From the NCBI GenBank assembly GCA_040905505.1, contig JBBDRL010000075.1, positions 1 to 30,341 on the forward strand: DNA of 30,341 nucleotides, read 5' to 3'. Positions 23,007 to 30,341 of this stretch are shown here, piece by piece. The notes beneath the pieces were generated by a model. It made no database searches. It was not told the DNA's origin and saw nothing but the letters and a program-made list of their open reading frames with translations. Source of the DNA: WHSP01 sp040905505. Lineage in GTDB: Bacteria; Gemmatimonadota; Gemmatimonadetes; Longimicrobiales; Longimicrobiaceae. How positions within the stretch are numbered: the first letter of the stretch is position 1; every line of letters starts with the position of its first letter. The position numbers were made by a program, and so were the translations under genes.

Positions 23007-24086
23007 CTACCCCTCCCCCACCTCCCCCACCTTCGCCTCCGCCGCCTCCAGGATCGCATCCGTCAGCACCGAGGGATCGTAGCGCACCGGATCCGTCGCG
23101 GGCAGGCCCGTCTCACGCTCCGCCTGCTCGACCGCCGCCCGCGCCTGCGCCTCGCTCAGATCCGACGTATTGAGCGCCACACCGATCACGCGCGATTCTC
23201 GCAGCGGCCGGATCGCCCGTTCGCAGATTTCGACCATCTCCGGCAGCGACGGCAGCTCCATCCACTGATAAGCCCCGTTCCCTCCATAAGCGCACTTCCG
23301 CGACGGCTGATGACAGATGATCATCACATCCGGCATCGATCCGTGGAGCAGCCCCAGCGTGACGCCCGAATAGCCAGGGTGCACGAGCGACCCTTGCCCC
23401 TCGACCAGGACGATGTCGTTCTCGGCCGCGGCGCGTAGCACCAGCTCCTCGGCCGCACCTCCGATGAAGTCCGAAACCACCGAGTCGACCGCGATGCCCC
23501 AACCTTCGATCAGAATCCCCGTCTGACCGGTCGGCGCGAACCCGACGCGCGCGCCACGATCGGCCAGGCTCCTGCGAATCTCCAGCGCCGCCGTCATCTT
23601 CCCGATGTTGCAATCCGTGCCCACCGTGTGAACCACGAGCGAATCGACCAGGCGCGCCTTGCCTGTCGAGATCGGCAGATCGTCAGGCGGGCGACGCAGG
23701 TCGTGGATCGGCACCTTGCGTGACCGGGCGTGCTCCGCGATCTCCGGGTCGTCCGCGAGATAGATGTGGAGTCCGCTGACGATCGGTAGACCCGCATCGA
23801 TCGCGGAACGGAGCAGCGGCCTCCAGCTAACCGAGAGATGACCGCCGGTCGGCGCGATCCCGATCAGAAGCGCTGTCGCGGAGCCCGCCACCCCTTCCTC
23901 CACGCTCTCGACGATGGGGATGTCGCCCCCGAAGCCGAGGACGTCCTGAACGGTGCTCCCCGCGCGGGTCGAGTCGAGAACCGCCACAACACGATCGCCC
24001 AGGTACCGGATCGCGCTGTTCGCGGTTTTCGAGGTGAGCGGGCCGAACGCCCCCTCGGCGAGAATGAGATAACGATAATCGTCCAT
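23007..24086 (-). CDS. DUF1611 protein (DgcN-like)
   Basis: Cytoplasmic P-loop protein of the DUF1611 family, 359 aa. An N-terminal Rossmann-like domain (about 5-125) precedes a P-loop NTPase-like domain with HTVGTDCNIGKMTAA (about 165-179), VEGQGSLVHPGYSGVTLGLL (about 245-264) and CHQPSRKCAYGG. Members named DgcN acetylate D-glutamate, and the product is then epimerised by a partner racemase, DgcA; that partner is not in this window. GAGG 4 nt before ATG 24086 fixes the start; the frame running to 24140 would cross the regulatory region shared with the L,D-transpeptidase gene. The substrate assignment is by family only. Confidence 0.85.
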   Translation of the reverse strand: MDDYRYLILAEGAFGPLTSKTANSAIRYLGDRVVAVLDSTRAGSTVQDVLGFGGDIPIVESVEEGVAGSATALLIGIAPTGGHLSVSWRPLLRSAIDAGLPIVSGLHIYLADDPEIAEHARSRKVPIHDLRRPPDDLPISTGKARLVDSLVVHTVGTDCNIGKMTAALEIRRSLADRGARVGFAPTGQTGILIEGWGIAVDSVVSDFIGGAAEELVLRAAAENDIVLVEGQGSLVHPGYSGVTLGLLHGSMPDVMIICHQPSRKCAYGGNGAYQWMELPSLPEMVEICERAIRPLRESRVIGVALNTSDLSEAQARAAVEQAERETGLPATDPVRYDPSVLTDAILEAAEAKVGEVGEG

Positions 24087-24106
24087 CGATCCTCGATTAC
24101 TATCGG

Positions 24107-24132
24107 GTTTAGACTTTAGCATCTCCCTAAAC
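24107..24132. promoter_or_regulatory. Inverted repeat between divergent DUF1611 and L,D-transpeptidase genes
   Basis: GTTTAG (24107-24112) and CTAAAC (24127-24132) form a 6-bp dyad with a 14-nt centre in a locally AT-rich stretch, 21 nt upstream of the DUF1611 start. It is a candidate shared operator; no regulator is assigned. Confidence 0.3.
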
Positions 24133-24270
24133 GATTTCATGGCAACTCTTTACGAGATCCGTAGCCAGGCACGCGGCTTGCTCTCACAGGGGGTTCTCGG
24201 CCGGTCGGCGTTCCGCGCCCGCGCGTGTGAACCGCCCCGGCGTGCCGACATGAAACGGTCCGGAGCTTCC

Positions 24271-25473
24271 ATGCGCAATAGATCGCTACTGGGTATCGCC
24301 ACGATAATAGCACTGACGGCCTGTGGCGACGAGTCGTCCGCCGCGCGGTCGGACCAACAGGTCGCGGCGGCCGCCGGTGAGGAGAACAGCGTCTCCATAG
24401 CCGATTGGGATGCCCGGCTCTCCCCGGAGGAACTGGAACGGGGTCGGCTCGATCCCGCCTGGCGGCAGGTCGTCCAGCTCGACACGGCGGGGCTCGAGAA
24501 CGATTCCACCGCCAATCCCGAGACCTTCGACGATATCAGCGCCCAGTCCATCAACACGGGCTCGATGTATCTCCCACTGTACGGTAGCGTGGAGGGTCCG
24601 TCCGTGCTGAGGGCTCAGATCCTTCTCGACCGGGCACTGTTCTCACCCGGCATCATCGACGGACACTGGGGGAAGAACACCGAGAAGGCCATCTACTGGT
24701 TTCAGGACCGCGAGGGACTCGGCCGCACAGGAAGACTGGATGAAGCGACCTTCGACCGCCTCGTCGACGTCGCGGGCGGCCCGTCGGAGCTCGTCCGGCC
24801 TCAGCGATTGACGGATGAAGACGTCGCCGGGCCGTTCGTCTCCATCCCGGAAGAGATCTACGAGAAGGCGGAGCTCGAGTGCCTCTGTTACGAATCGCTC
24901 CGCGAGAAGTTAGCCGAGCTGTTCCATACGAGTCCGGACCTGCTCGAGCAACTCAACCCCGACGTCGATCTCAGCTCGGTCACGGCGGGTGACGAGATCC
25001 AGGTTCCCGACGTGCGCAGCGAGGATGCGGGAAGAGGCGCCGACGTCGCGCGCCTGGCGATCTCGGCTGATGGATTCTACGTGCACGCGCTGGACGCGTC
25101 CGACCGGATCGTATACCACTTCCCATCGACCCTCGGGTCCTCCTTCGACCCTTCACCCACGGGCGATCATCGTGTCACCTCGATCACACCCGACCCGTGG
25201 TGGCACTACCAACCCGATATCCTGGAGCACGTGGACGACGATGAACCCGATGCGAAGCTCCCACCGGGGCCGAACAACGCGGTCGGCCTCGTCTGGATGA
25301 GCCTGTCGATTCCGCATTACGGGATCCACGGCACCAGCGCGCCCGAGACGATCGGGTATACCACATCGGCTGGGTGCGTTCGCCTGACCAACTGGGACGC
25401 TCTCTTCCTCGCCGACCGGATCGAGGATGGCATTCCGGTCGAGTTCACTGCCGGTGGCGAAGAGAGGGGCTGA
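24271..25473 (+). CDS. L,D-transpeptidase lipoprotein with peptidoglycan-binding and LysM-like domains
   Basis: YkuD-type L,D-transpeptidase, 400 aa, expected to cross-link peptidoglycan or attach proteins to it. A lipobox (LTAC, Cys18) anchors it. Then come an acidic linker, a PG_binding_1 domain (about 110-166; IIDGHWGKNTEKAIYWFQDR), a LysM-like segment (about 202-246; LAELFHTSPDLLEQLNPD...IQVP) and the catalytic domain (about 258-394). Active-site motifs are HYGIHGTSAP and TSAGCVRLTNWDA with nucleophile Cys369. GGAG lies 5 nt before ATG 24271; the frame can be extended to 24139, but that reaches into the divergent regulatory region and would bury the signal peptide. Transcribed alone, divergent from DUF1611. 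Confidence 0.9.
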   Translation: MRNRSLLGIATIIALTACGDESSAARSDQQVAAAAGEENSVSIADWDARLSPEELERGRLDPAWRQVVQLDTAGLENDSTANPETFDDISAQSINTGSMYLPLYGSVEGPSVLRAQILLDRALFSPGIIDGHWGKNTEKAIYWFQDREGLGRTGRLDEATFDRLVDVAGGPSELVRPQRLTDEDVAGPFVSIPEEIYEKAELECLCYESLREKLAELFHTSPDLLEQLNPDVDLSSVTAGDEIQVPDVRSEDAGRGADVARLAISADGFYVHALDASDRIVYHFPSTLGSSFDPSPTGDHRVTSITPDPWWHYQPDILEHVDDDEPDAKLPPGPNNAVGLVWMSLSIPHYGIHGTSAPETIGYTTSAGCVRLTNWDALFLADRIEDGIPVEFTAGGEERG

Positions 25474-25498
25474 GGGAGCGCTCGCGGCGTGGCTCGGG

Positions 25499-26557
25499 TC
25501 AGAAATGCTGAAAACCGCCGCGATCGAAGGATTCGCGCCCGCCAGGCGTCAGCAGGAATACCCCCTGGCCTTTCTCGACCGTCCCGACCCGGGTGACGGG
25601 CACTCCGAACTCAGCGAGGAAGGCGTCACGGTGGCGCTGGACGGCCCCCGCCGCGGCGACGAAGCAGAGCTCGTAATCCTCACCACCGCTGAGCCCCAGG
25701 GCCAGGGCAGCCTCGGGGCGCGTCCCCGCTTTCGCGATCGACGGGTGGAGGGGAATGGCCGCCGGCTCCAGCGTGATCGCCACGCCGCTGGCCTGTGCGA
25801 TGTGCTCGACATCCCCACCGAGCCCATCCGAGAGGTCGAGCATCGCGCGGGGTAAGTGCCGCTCCGCGAACCATCTCGCTTCGCGCACCCGCGCCCTCGG
25901 CGCCCTGAACCTTTCGAACGCCGCGCCATCCGGCGTCTCCCCACGCTGCAGCGCACCAACGGCCAAAGCCGCCCCGCCCAGCTCACCCGTCACCCAGACC
26001 TCATCGCCAGGACTGGCGCCGCTGCGTAGTACCGGATTCCGGCTCTCTCCCACCCCGACCACATCGACTACGATGGGGCCGCCCGACCGCGTGAGATCGC
26101 CTCCCAGCACCACACCTCCGGCGGCCGAGACCGCCGCCTCCGCACCCCGCATGATCCCGACCCCTCGCGCCTCCGCTTCCTCGTCATCGAGCCCGAGAGA
26201 GACGAGGATCCCGATCGGTCGCGCCGCCATCGCAGCCAGATCGCTGAGCGTCGCGGCCGCGGACCTGTACCCGATCTCGAAGGGCGAGAGCCACGACCGC
26301 CTGAAATGGACGTCCTCCACGCTCAAATCGCTGGTGAGCACGATTCCGTCTCCCGCGACGACCGCGGCATCATCCCCCGGCCCGACCCGAACGTCCTCTC
26401 GCGCCTGCACCGGCCCGTCGGCGAAGAAACGTCGAATCAGGTCGAACTCCCTCCCCGAGCCGAGGCCCAGCGGCGATGCGGCACCCTGCCTCGAACGACG
26501 ACCGGCGGCAGGGTCCTCCCCGCCGCCGGTGCCGCGCTCTCCGAACTTGTTCGCCAT
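25499..26557 (-). CDS. thiL: Thiamine-monophosphate kinase
   Basis: ThiL phosphorylates thiamine monophosphate to the active cofactor thiamine diphosphate using ATP; 352 aa. Family motifs in order: VGPGDDAAVV (about 58-67), TSDLSVEDVHF (about 75-85), the Gly-rich VVLGGDLTRSGGPIVVDVVG, LDLSDGLGGDVEHIA and LGLSGGEDYELCF. The first 35 residues are a Gly/Arg-rich extension not typical of ThiL, so a later start is possible, but ATG 26557 lies only 3 nt after the aconitase stop, which fits translational coupling. No thiamine riboswitch is seen, and the other thi genes are elsewhere. Confidence 0.94.
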   Translation of the reverse strand: MANKFGERGTGGGEDPAAGRRSRQGAASPLGLGSGREFDLIRRFFADGPVQAREDVRVGPGDDAAVVAGDGIVLTSDLSVEDVHFRRSWLSPFEIGYRSAAATLSDLAAMAARPIGILVSLGLDDEEAEARGVGIMRGAEAAVSAAGGVVLGGDLTRSGGPIVVDVVGVGESRNPVLRSGASPGDEVWVTGELGGAALAVGALQRGETPDGAAFERFRAPRARVREARWFAERHLPRAMLDLSDGLGGDVEHIAQASGVAITLEPAAIPLHPSIAKAGTRPEAALALGLSGGEDYELCFVAAAGAVQRHRDAFLAEFGVPVTRVGTVEKGQGVFLLTPGGRESFDRGGFQHF

Positions 26558-26560
26558 GCT

Positions 26561-29470
26561 TCAGTAGGCGGGCGGGTCGCTCGCCGGAAACGACTCCTTC
26601 GAGCCCTCCGTCACCTTGTTGCGATCGCCAGGCGCAAGCTGGCCGCCCTTCTCCGCCGCCGCCGCCATGCCACCCGAGATCGGCTCCGGCTTCTCCGCAC
26701 TGCCCAGGAGCTGCCGCAAGACGAACTGGAGAATTCCGCCGTTCCTGTAGTACAGCGCCTCCTGAGGGGTGTCGATACGGATCATAGCCTGGAAAGAGAC
26801 CACCTCCCCGTTCTCGCGCGTCGCCTTCACCGTTACGTCACGGCCATCCGCGAACGATGTCGCAAACGCGTGCTGGACGCCCTCGATGTCGATGGTCTCC
26901 GTGCCGTGCAGCCCGAGCGTCTGCACCGACTCGCCTGCCGCGAACTGAAGTGGGAGCACGCCCATACCGATCAGGTTCGATCTGTGGATCCGCTCGTAGC
27001 TCTGGGCCACGACCGCTTTGATCCCCTGGAGGTACGGCCCCTTCGCGGCCCAGTCGCGACTGGATCCCGAACCGTACTCCTTGCCCGCGAGCACCACGAG
27101 CGGAGTGCCATCGTCCACGTACCGCATCGCCGCATCGTAGATCGTCGTGATCTCGTCGCTCGGCAGGTGCTTGCTGTACCCGCCTTCCAGACCCGGCACG
27201 AGCTGATTGCGAATACGGCCATTCGCGAACGTCCCGCGTAGCATGACCTCGTGATTCCCCCGGCGCGAACCGTACGAGTTGAAGTCCTTCGGCTCCACCC
27301 CGTGCTCGATCAGGTACTTGCCGGCCGGACTGTCCCGCTTGATGCTCCCGGCGGGTGAGATGTGATCGGTCGTCACGCTGTCGCCGAGCAGCGCGATCAC
27401 CCGCGCGCCCCTGATCTCGTCGACCTCCGCGGGCGCTTCGCGCGACATGTCCTCGAAGTACGGAGGCTGCCGGACGTAGGTGGAATCCGGCACCCACTCG
27501 TAGCGATCTCCTGGCGGTGCCGTCAACGCGTGCCAGCGCTCGTCGCCCTCGTAGACCTTGCCATAGCTGCGCGTGTACATCTCCGACTGGATCGCCGACA
27601 GGATCGTTTCGCGAATCTCCTTCTGCGACGGCCAGATGTCCTTGAGGAACACCGAACGCCCGTTCTGATCCGTCCCGATCGGCTCGTTGTACGGGTCCCA
27701 ACCCATCCGGCCCGCGATCGCGTAAGCCACGACGAGCGGCGGCGACATCAGGTAGTTCGCTCGCACCTCCGAGTTGATCCGTCCTTCGAAGTTGCGGTTG
27801 CCGGAGAGCACCGACGCGACGACGAGCTTGCCCTGCTCGATCGTCTCGGAGACCTCCGAGGGCAACGGCCCCGAGTTCCCGATGCACGTGGTGCATCCAT
27901 AACCGACCAGGTCGAAGCCGAGCTTCTCCAGGTACGGCAGCAGTCCGGATTTCTCGTAGTACTCCGTCACCACCTTCGACCCCGGCGCGAGCGACGTCTT
28001 CACCCACGGTTGGCGCGTGAGCCCCTTCTCCACCGCCCGCTTCGCCAGCAGTCCCGCGGCCAGCATCACCGAAGGGTTCGAAGTGTTCGTGCAGCTCGTG
28101 ATCGCCGCGATCACCACCGAGCCGTGATCGATCTTGTGCTCCATACCGCCGATCACGACCGATTGCGCCGATGGTGAGTCCGGCCCCCCCTCACCCCAAA
28201 CGCCCACATGCTCCCCCTCGACGACGCTACCCTTGCTATCGTCCTCCGAGCCCGCGGGAAGCAGAGACGGCAGCGCCTTCCGAAACGCCCCCTTCGCCTT
28301 CGACAGCCGAATCCTGTCCTGCGGCCGCCGCGGTCCAGCGATGCTCGGCTCCACCGAATTGAGGTCGAGCTGGAGCGTGTCGCTGAATAACGGCTCCGGC
28401 GAATCGGCCGTATGGAAGAGCTGCTGCTCCTTCATGTACGCTTCGACCAGCGCCACTCGCTCCTCGGAACGGCCGGTGAACCGAAGGTACTCCAGCGTCA
28501 CCGCGTCCACCGGGAAGATCGCGCAGGTCGCACCGTATTCGGGCGACATGTTGCCGATCGTCGCACGGTCGGCGAGCGCCAGGCTCGCGATACCCGGTCC
28601 GTAGAACTCCACGAATTTCCCGACCACACCCTTGGCCCGCAGCATTTCGGTGACCGTGAGGACCAGATCCGTCGCGGTCGCTCCCTCGGGCAGCTCGCCG
28701 TCCAGGCGGAAGCCGATCACGTCCGGGATGAGCATCGAGACCGGTTGCCCGAGCATCGCGGCCTCGGCTTCGATGCCGCCGACACCCCAGCCCAGCACGC
28801 CCAGCCCGTTCACCATCGGAGTGTGCGAGTCCGTCCCCACGACGGTATCGGGATAGGCCTGCGGCAGGCCATCCGAGTCGGTCGCTTCGTCGGTGCTGAA
28901 CACCACCCGGGCCAGGTACTCGAGGTTCACCTGGTGCACGATGCCGGTGTTCGGCGGCACCACCTTGAAATTGTCGAACGCCTGCTGGCCCCATTTCAGA
29001 AAGCTGTAGCGCTCGCCGTTCCGCTCGTAATCCAGCTCTTCGTTGATGCGGAAGGCGTCGGGCGTCGCGAACGCGTCGACCTGCACGGAGTGGTCGATCA
29101 CCAGCTCCACCGGCTGCAGCGGGTTGATCTTCTTCGGGTCGCCCCCGAGCGCGGCCATCGCATCACGCATCGCGGCAAGGTCGACGATCGCCGGGACACC
29201 CGTGAAGTCCTGCAGGATTACGCGCGCAGGCGTGAACGCGATCTCCTTGTCCAGCGCCGCTCGCGGCTTCCAGCCCGCGAGCGCGAGCACGTCCTCTCGG
29301 GTGACCGCCACCCCGTCCTCATGGCGCAGCAGGTTCTCGAGCAGGATCCGCAACGAGTACGGCAGACGCGAGATGTCCACGCCTTCCTTCTCGAGTGCGT
29401 CCAGCCGGAAGATCTCATATTCACGATCGCCGACGCTGAGCGTCGCGCGCGCTTCGAAACTATCCCTCAT
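26561..29470 (-). CDS. acnA: Aconitate hydratase A
   Basis: Aconitase of the AcnA/IRP1 type, interconverting citrate and isocitrate in the TCA cycle; 969 aa against roughly 890-910 for the family. The [4Fe-4S] ligands are Cys460 (AITSCTNTSNPSVML), Cys526 and Cys529 (GYGCTTCIGNSGP). Substrate-binding blocks GSRRGNHEVMLRG and GKEYGSGSSRDWAAKGP are intact. Two parts are extra: an acidic, low-complexity insert (about 400-440) and a C-terminal tail (about 924-969) ending ESFPASDPPAY, a short motif met at the ends of unrelated small bacterial proteins. The start is firm (AAAGGAGA with a 7-nt spacer). First gene of an operon with thiL. Confidence 0.96.
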   Translation of the reverse strand: MRDSFEARATLSVGDREYEIFRLDALEKEGVDISRLPYSLRILLENLLRHEDGVAVTREDVLALAGWKPRAALDKEIAFTPARVILQDFTGVPAIVDLAAMRDAMAALGGDPKKINPLQPVELVIDHSVQVDAFATPDAFRINEELDYERNGERYSFLKWGQQAFDNFKVVPPNTGIVHQVNLEYLARVVFSTDEATDSDGLPQAYPDTVVGTDSHTPMVNGLGVLGWGVGGIEAEAAMLGQPVSMLIPDVIGFRLDGELPEGATATDLVLTVTEMLRAKGVVGKFVEFYGPGIASLALADRATIGNMSPEYGATCAIFPVDAVTLEYLRFTGRSEERVALVEAYMKEQQLFHTADSPEPLFSDTLQLDLNSVEPSIAGPRRPQDRIRLSKAKGAFRKALPSLLPAGSEDDSKGSVVEGEHVGVWGEGGPDSPSAQSVVIGGMEHKIDHGSVVIAAITSCTNTSNPSVMLAAGLLAKRAVEKGLTRQPWVKTSLAPGSKVVTEYYEKSGLLPYLEKLGFDLVGYGCTTCIGNSGPLPSEVSETIEQGKLVVASVLSGNRNFEGRINSEVRANYLMSPPLVVAYAIAGRMGWDPYNEPIGTDQNGRSVFLKDIWPSQKEIRETILSAIQSEMYTRSYGKVYEGDERWHALTAPPGDRYEWVPDSTYVRQPPYFEDMSREAPAEVDEIRGARVIALLGDSVTTDHISPAGSIKRDSPAGKYLIEHGVEPKDFNSYGSRRGNHEVMLRGTFANGRIRNQLVPGLEGGYSKHLPSDEITTIYDAAMRYVDDGTPLVVLAGKEYGSGSSRDWAAKGPYLQGIKAVVAQSYERIHRSNLIGMGVLPLQFAAGESVQTLGLHGTETIDIEGVQHAFATSFADGRDVTVKATRENGEVVSFQAMIRIDTPQEALYYRNGGILQFVLRQLLGSAEKPEPISGGMAAAAEKGGQLAPGDRNKVTEGSKESFPASDPPAY

Positions 29471-29758
29471 GTGCTGCTCTCCTTTCGGAGCACGTTCGCT
29501 GTGTCAGCAGCCCCCGGCGTCTCCAGGAAGCCGCCGCGGTACCGCATGCGAGCCGGCAGACCCTCAACTTAAGACCCGCGACCGCGCCAGGAAAGCACAC
29601 GCCGCCTCCGGCCCGGTAGCCCCGGCAAGCCTCTCCCGCCATATTCCTGCCACCGCCCCCTGTCCCAGCGGGTTCGCGGCCACATCCACCCCGAGCGGCT
29701 CCTTCGATCGGCCGGATGATGGCGGATCCGCACGGCAACAGCTCGAGAACGGAGACTC

Positions 29759-30121
29759 ATGACGCGCCAGGTGATCGTCGTCGGCGACAAGGTCCTCATC
29801 AAGCCGGAGGAGGAGGCTTCCAAGACCCCCTCTGGACTCTTCCTCCCTCAGGGTGTCGCCTCGAAGGAGACCGTCCTGGGCGGCTACATCATGAACGTTG
29901 GCCCCGGATATCCAACGGCAGACTCCGGGCCCGACGGTGAGGCCTGGCTCCAGGGCCAGCGCAGCGAGATGCGCTTCGTTCCCCTCCAGGCGCAGAAGGG
30001 CGACTTCGCGCTCTTTCTCCGTCGTGACTCCGTCGAGGTCGAGATCGACGCCAGCGCCTACGTCATCGTGCCCCACTCCAGCATCCTGCTCCTCATCCGG
30101 GATCCCGGCGGGCTTCCATAA
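29759..30121 (+). CDS. GroES-like co-chaperone family protein
   Basis: Cpn10-fold protein, 120 aa, a little longer than the usual 95-105. The N-terminus has the family pattern VVGDKVLIKPEEEASKTPSG then LFLPQG (about 8-32), and the dome/roof turn VGPGYP is present. The C-terminal half (VPLQAQKGDFALFLRRDS, VEVEIDASAYVIVPHSSILL) departs from GroES, with an insert of charged residues at about 54-72. No groEL is adjacent. It may be a GroES paralogue with its own client rather than the main co-chaperonin. ATG 29759 is preceded by CGGAGA at 4-nt spacing. It is divergent from aconitase; the 288 nt between them hold no further gene. Confidence 0.82.
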   Translation: MTRQVIVVGDKVLIKPEEEASKTPSGLFLPQGVASKETVLGGYIMNVGPGYPTADSGPDGEAWLQGQRSEMRFVPLQAQKGDFALFLRRDSVEVEIDASAYVIVPHSSILLLIRDPGGLP

Positions 30122-30144
30122 CATCCGCGTGGTCCAGCACCTCT

Positions 30145-30300
30145 CGAACGCTCCCGCTGTCCTGCCGAACGATCCCGCTGTCCTCCCGAACGATCCCGCT
30201 GTCGTCCCGAATGAAGTGAGGGACCCGCACTTCCACTCCTACCTGCAGATTCCTTTTACCTGCAGATTCCTCGCTGCGCTCGGAATGATCGGGATAGGGG
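30145..30300. repeat. 21-nt tandem repeats leading into a dispersed repeat
   Basis: A 21-nt unit starting CGAACGATCCCGCTGTC recurs with starts at 30145, 30166, 30187 and 30208. The last unit merges into GTCGTCCCGAATGAAGTGAG, a copy of the dispersed family at 2796 and 22599. The inverted half follows near 30250-30290 (CCTCGCTGCGCTCGGAATGA), with ACCTGCAGATTCC present twice, 17 nt apart. No gene is seen in 30122-30341. Confidence 0.7.
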
Positions 30301-30341
30301 GTAGCCGGTGATCCCGGCTACTCCCCTCCCACACCACCGGA

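Noticed and set aside
30145..30228. Possible CRISPR array
   Set aside because: The 21-nt units are contiguous without spacers, there are only four, and no cas gene is present.
1..30341. tRNA, rRNA or riboswitch genes
   Set aside because: I looked for TTCGA-centred tRNA arms and for thiamine-type leader elements near thiL; the few matches fall inside coding sequence and none forms a plausible structure.

Overview
The window is GC-rich, densely coded bacterial DNA. Its gene families suggest Gemmatimonadota or a close relative such as Acidobacteriota: a PadR regulator joined to an orphan ABC permease, a DUF5916 outer-membrane barrel with a CBM9-like domain, a BlaI/M56 pair whose peptidase carries TonB-plug-like repeats, and a bacterial serpin. 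This taxonomy is inferred; there is no rRNA or marker gene here. The sequence is a scaffold with two 100-N gaps. One is flanked by an exact 55-nt duplication, so it is a spurious gap between overlapping contigs. That pattern is typical of a k=55 metagenome assembly.

Layout. 1-238: paired palindromic repeats. 239-1525: APC amino-acid permease, convergent with a Tat-exported sulfite-oxidase-like enzyme (1571-2773). 2796-3000: dispersed repeats and a strong hairpin. 3036-4817: lipoprotein gamma-glutamyltransferase. 4964-7213: soluble PAS-GAF-GAF histidine kinase with no response regulator nearby. 7297-7360: twin operators and a promoter driving blaI and an M56 peptidase (7375-9305). 9402-9980: PadR regulator plus the stump of an ABC permease. 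10007-11211: LpxR-like lipid A deacylase, intact once the false gap is closed. 11564-12019: GxxExxY protein between imperfect inverted repeats. 12202-14952: DUF5916 barrel. 15105-15798: Phd/VapC-type toxin-antitoxin pair. 15977-17602: exported N-acyl-D-amino-acid deacylase-like amidohydrolase, convergent with a lipoprotein serpin (17610-18824). 19013-19420: small secreted acidic protein. 19433-21720: TVP38/TMEM64 protein plus FAD disulfide oxidoreductase. 21963-22592: PEBP lipoprotein. 22593-23006: repeats and the second gap. 23007-24086: DUF1611 (DgcN-like). 24271-25473: L,D-transpeptidase lipoprotein. 25499-29470: aconitase-thiL operon. 29759-30121: GroES-like protein. 30122-30341: repeats.

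Several genes share an envelope and peptide-recycling theme (gamma-glutamyltransferase, D-aminoacylase-like enzyme, L,D-transpeptidase, DUF1611, LpxR, serpin, amino-acid permease), but they are separate transcription units rather than one operon. The most distinctive element is the BlaI/M56 module. It combines a membrane metallopeptidase carrying two plug-like repeats outside the membrane, where penicillin sensors have a beta-lactam-binding domain, with two near-identical operators 42 bp apart that bracket its promoter. Many start codons were moved downstream of the longest reading frame on ribosome-binding-site and signal-peptide evidence.
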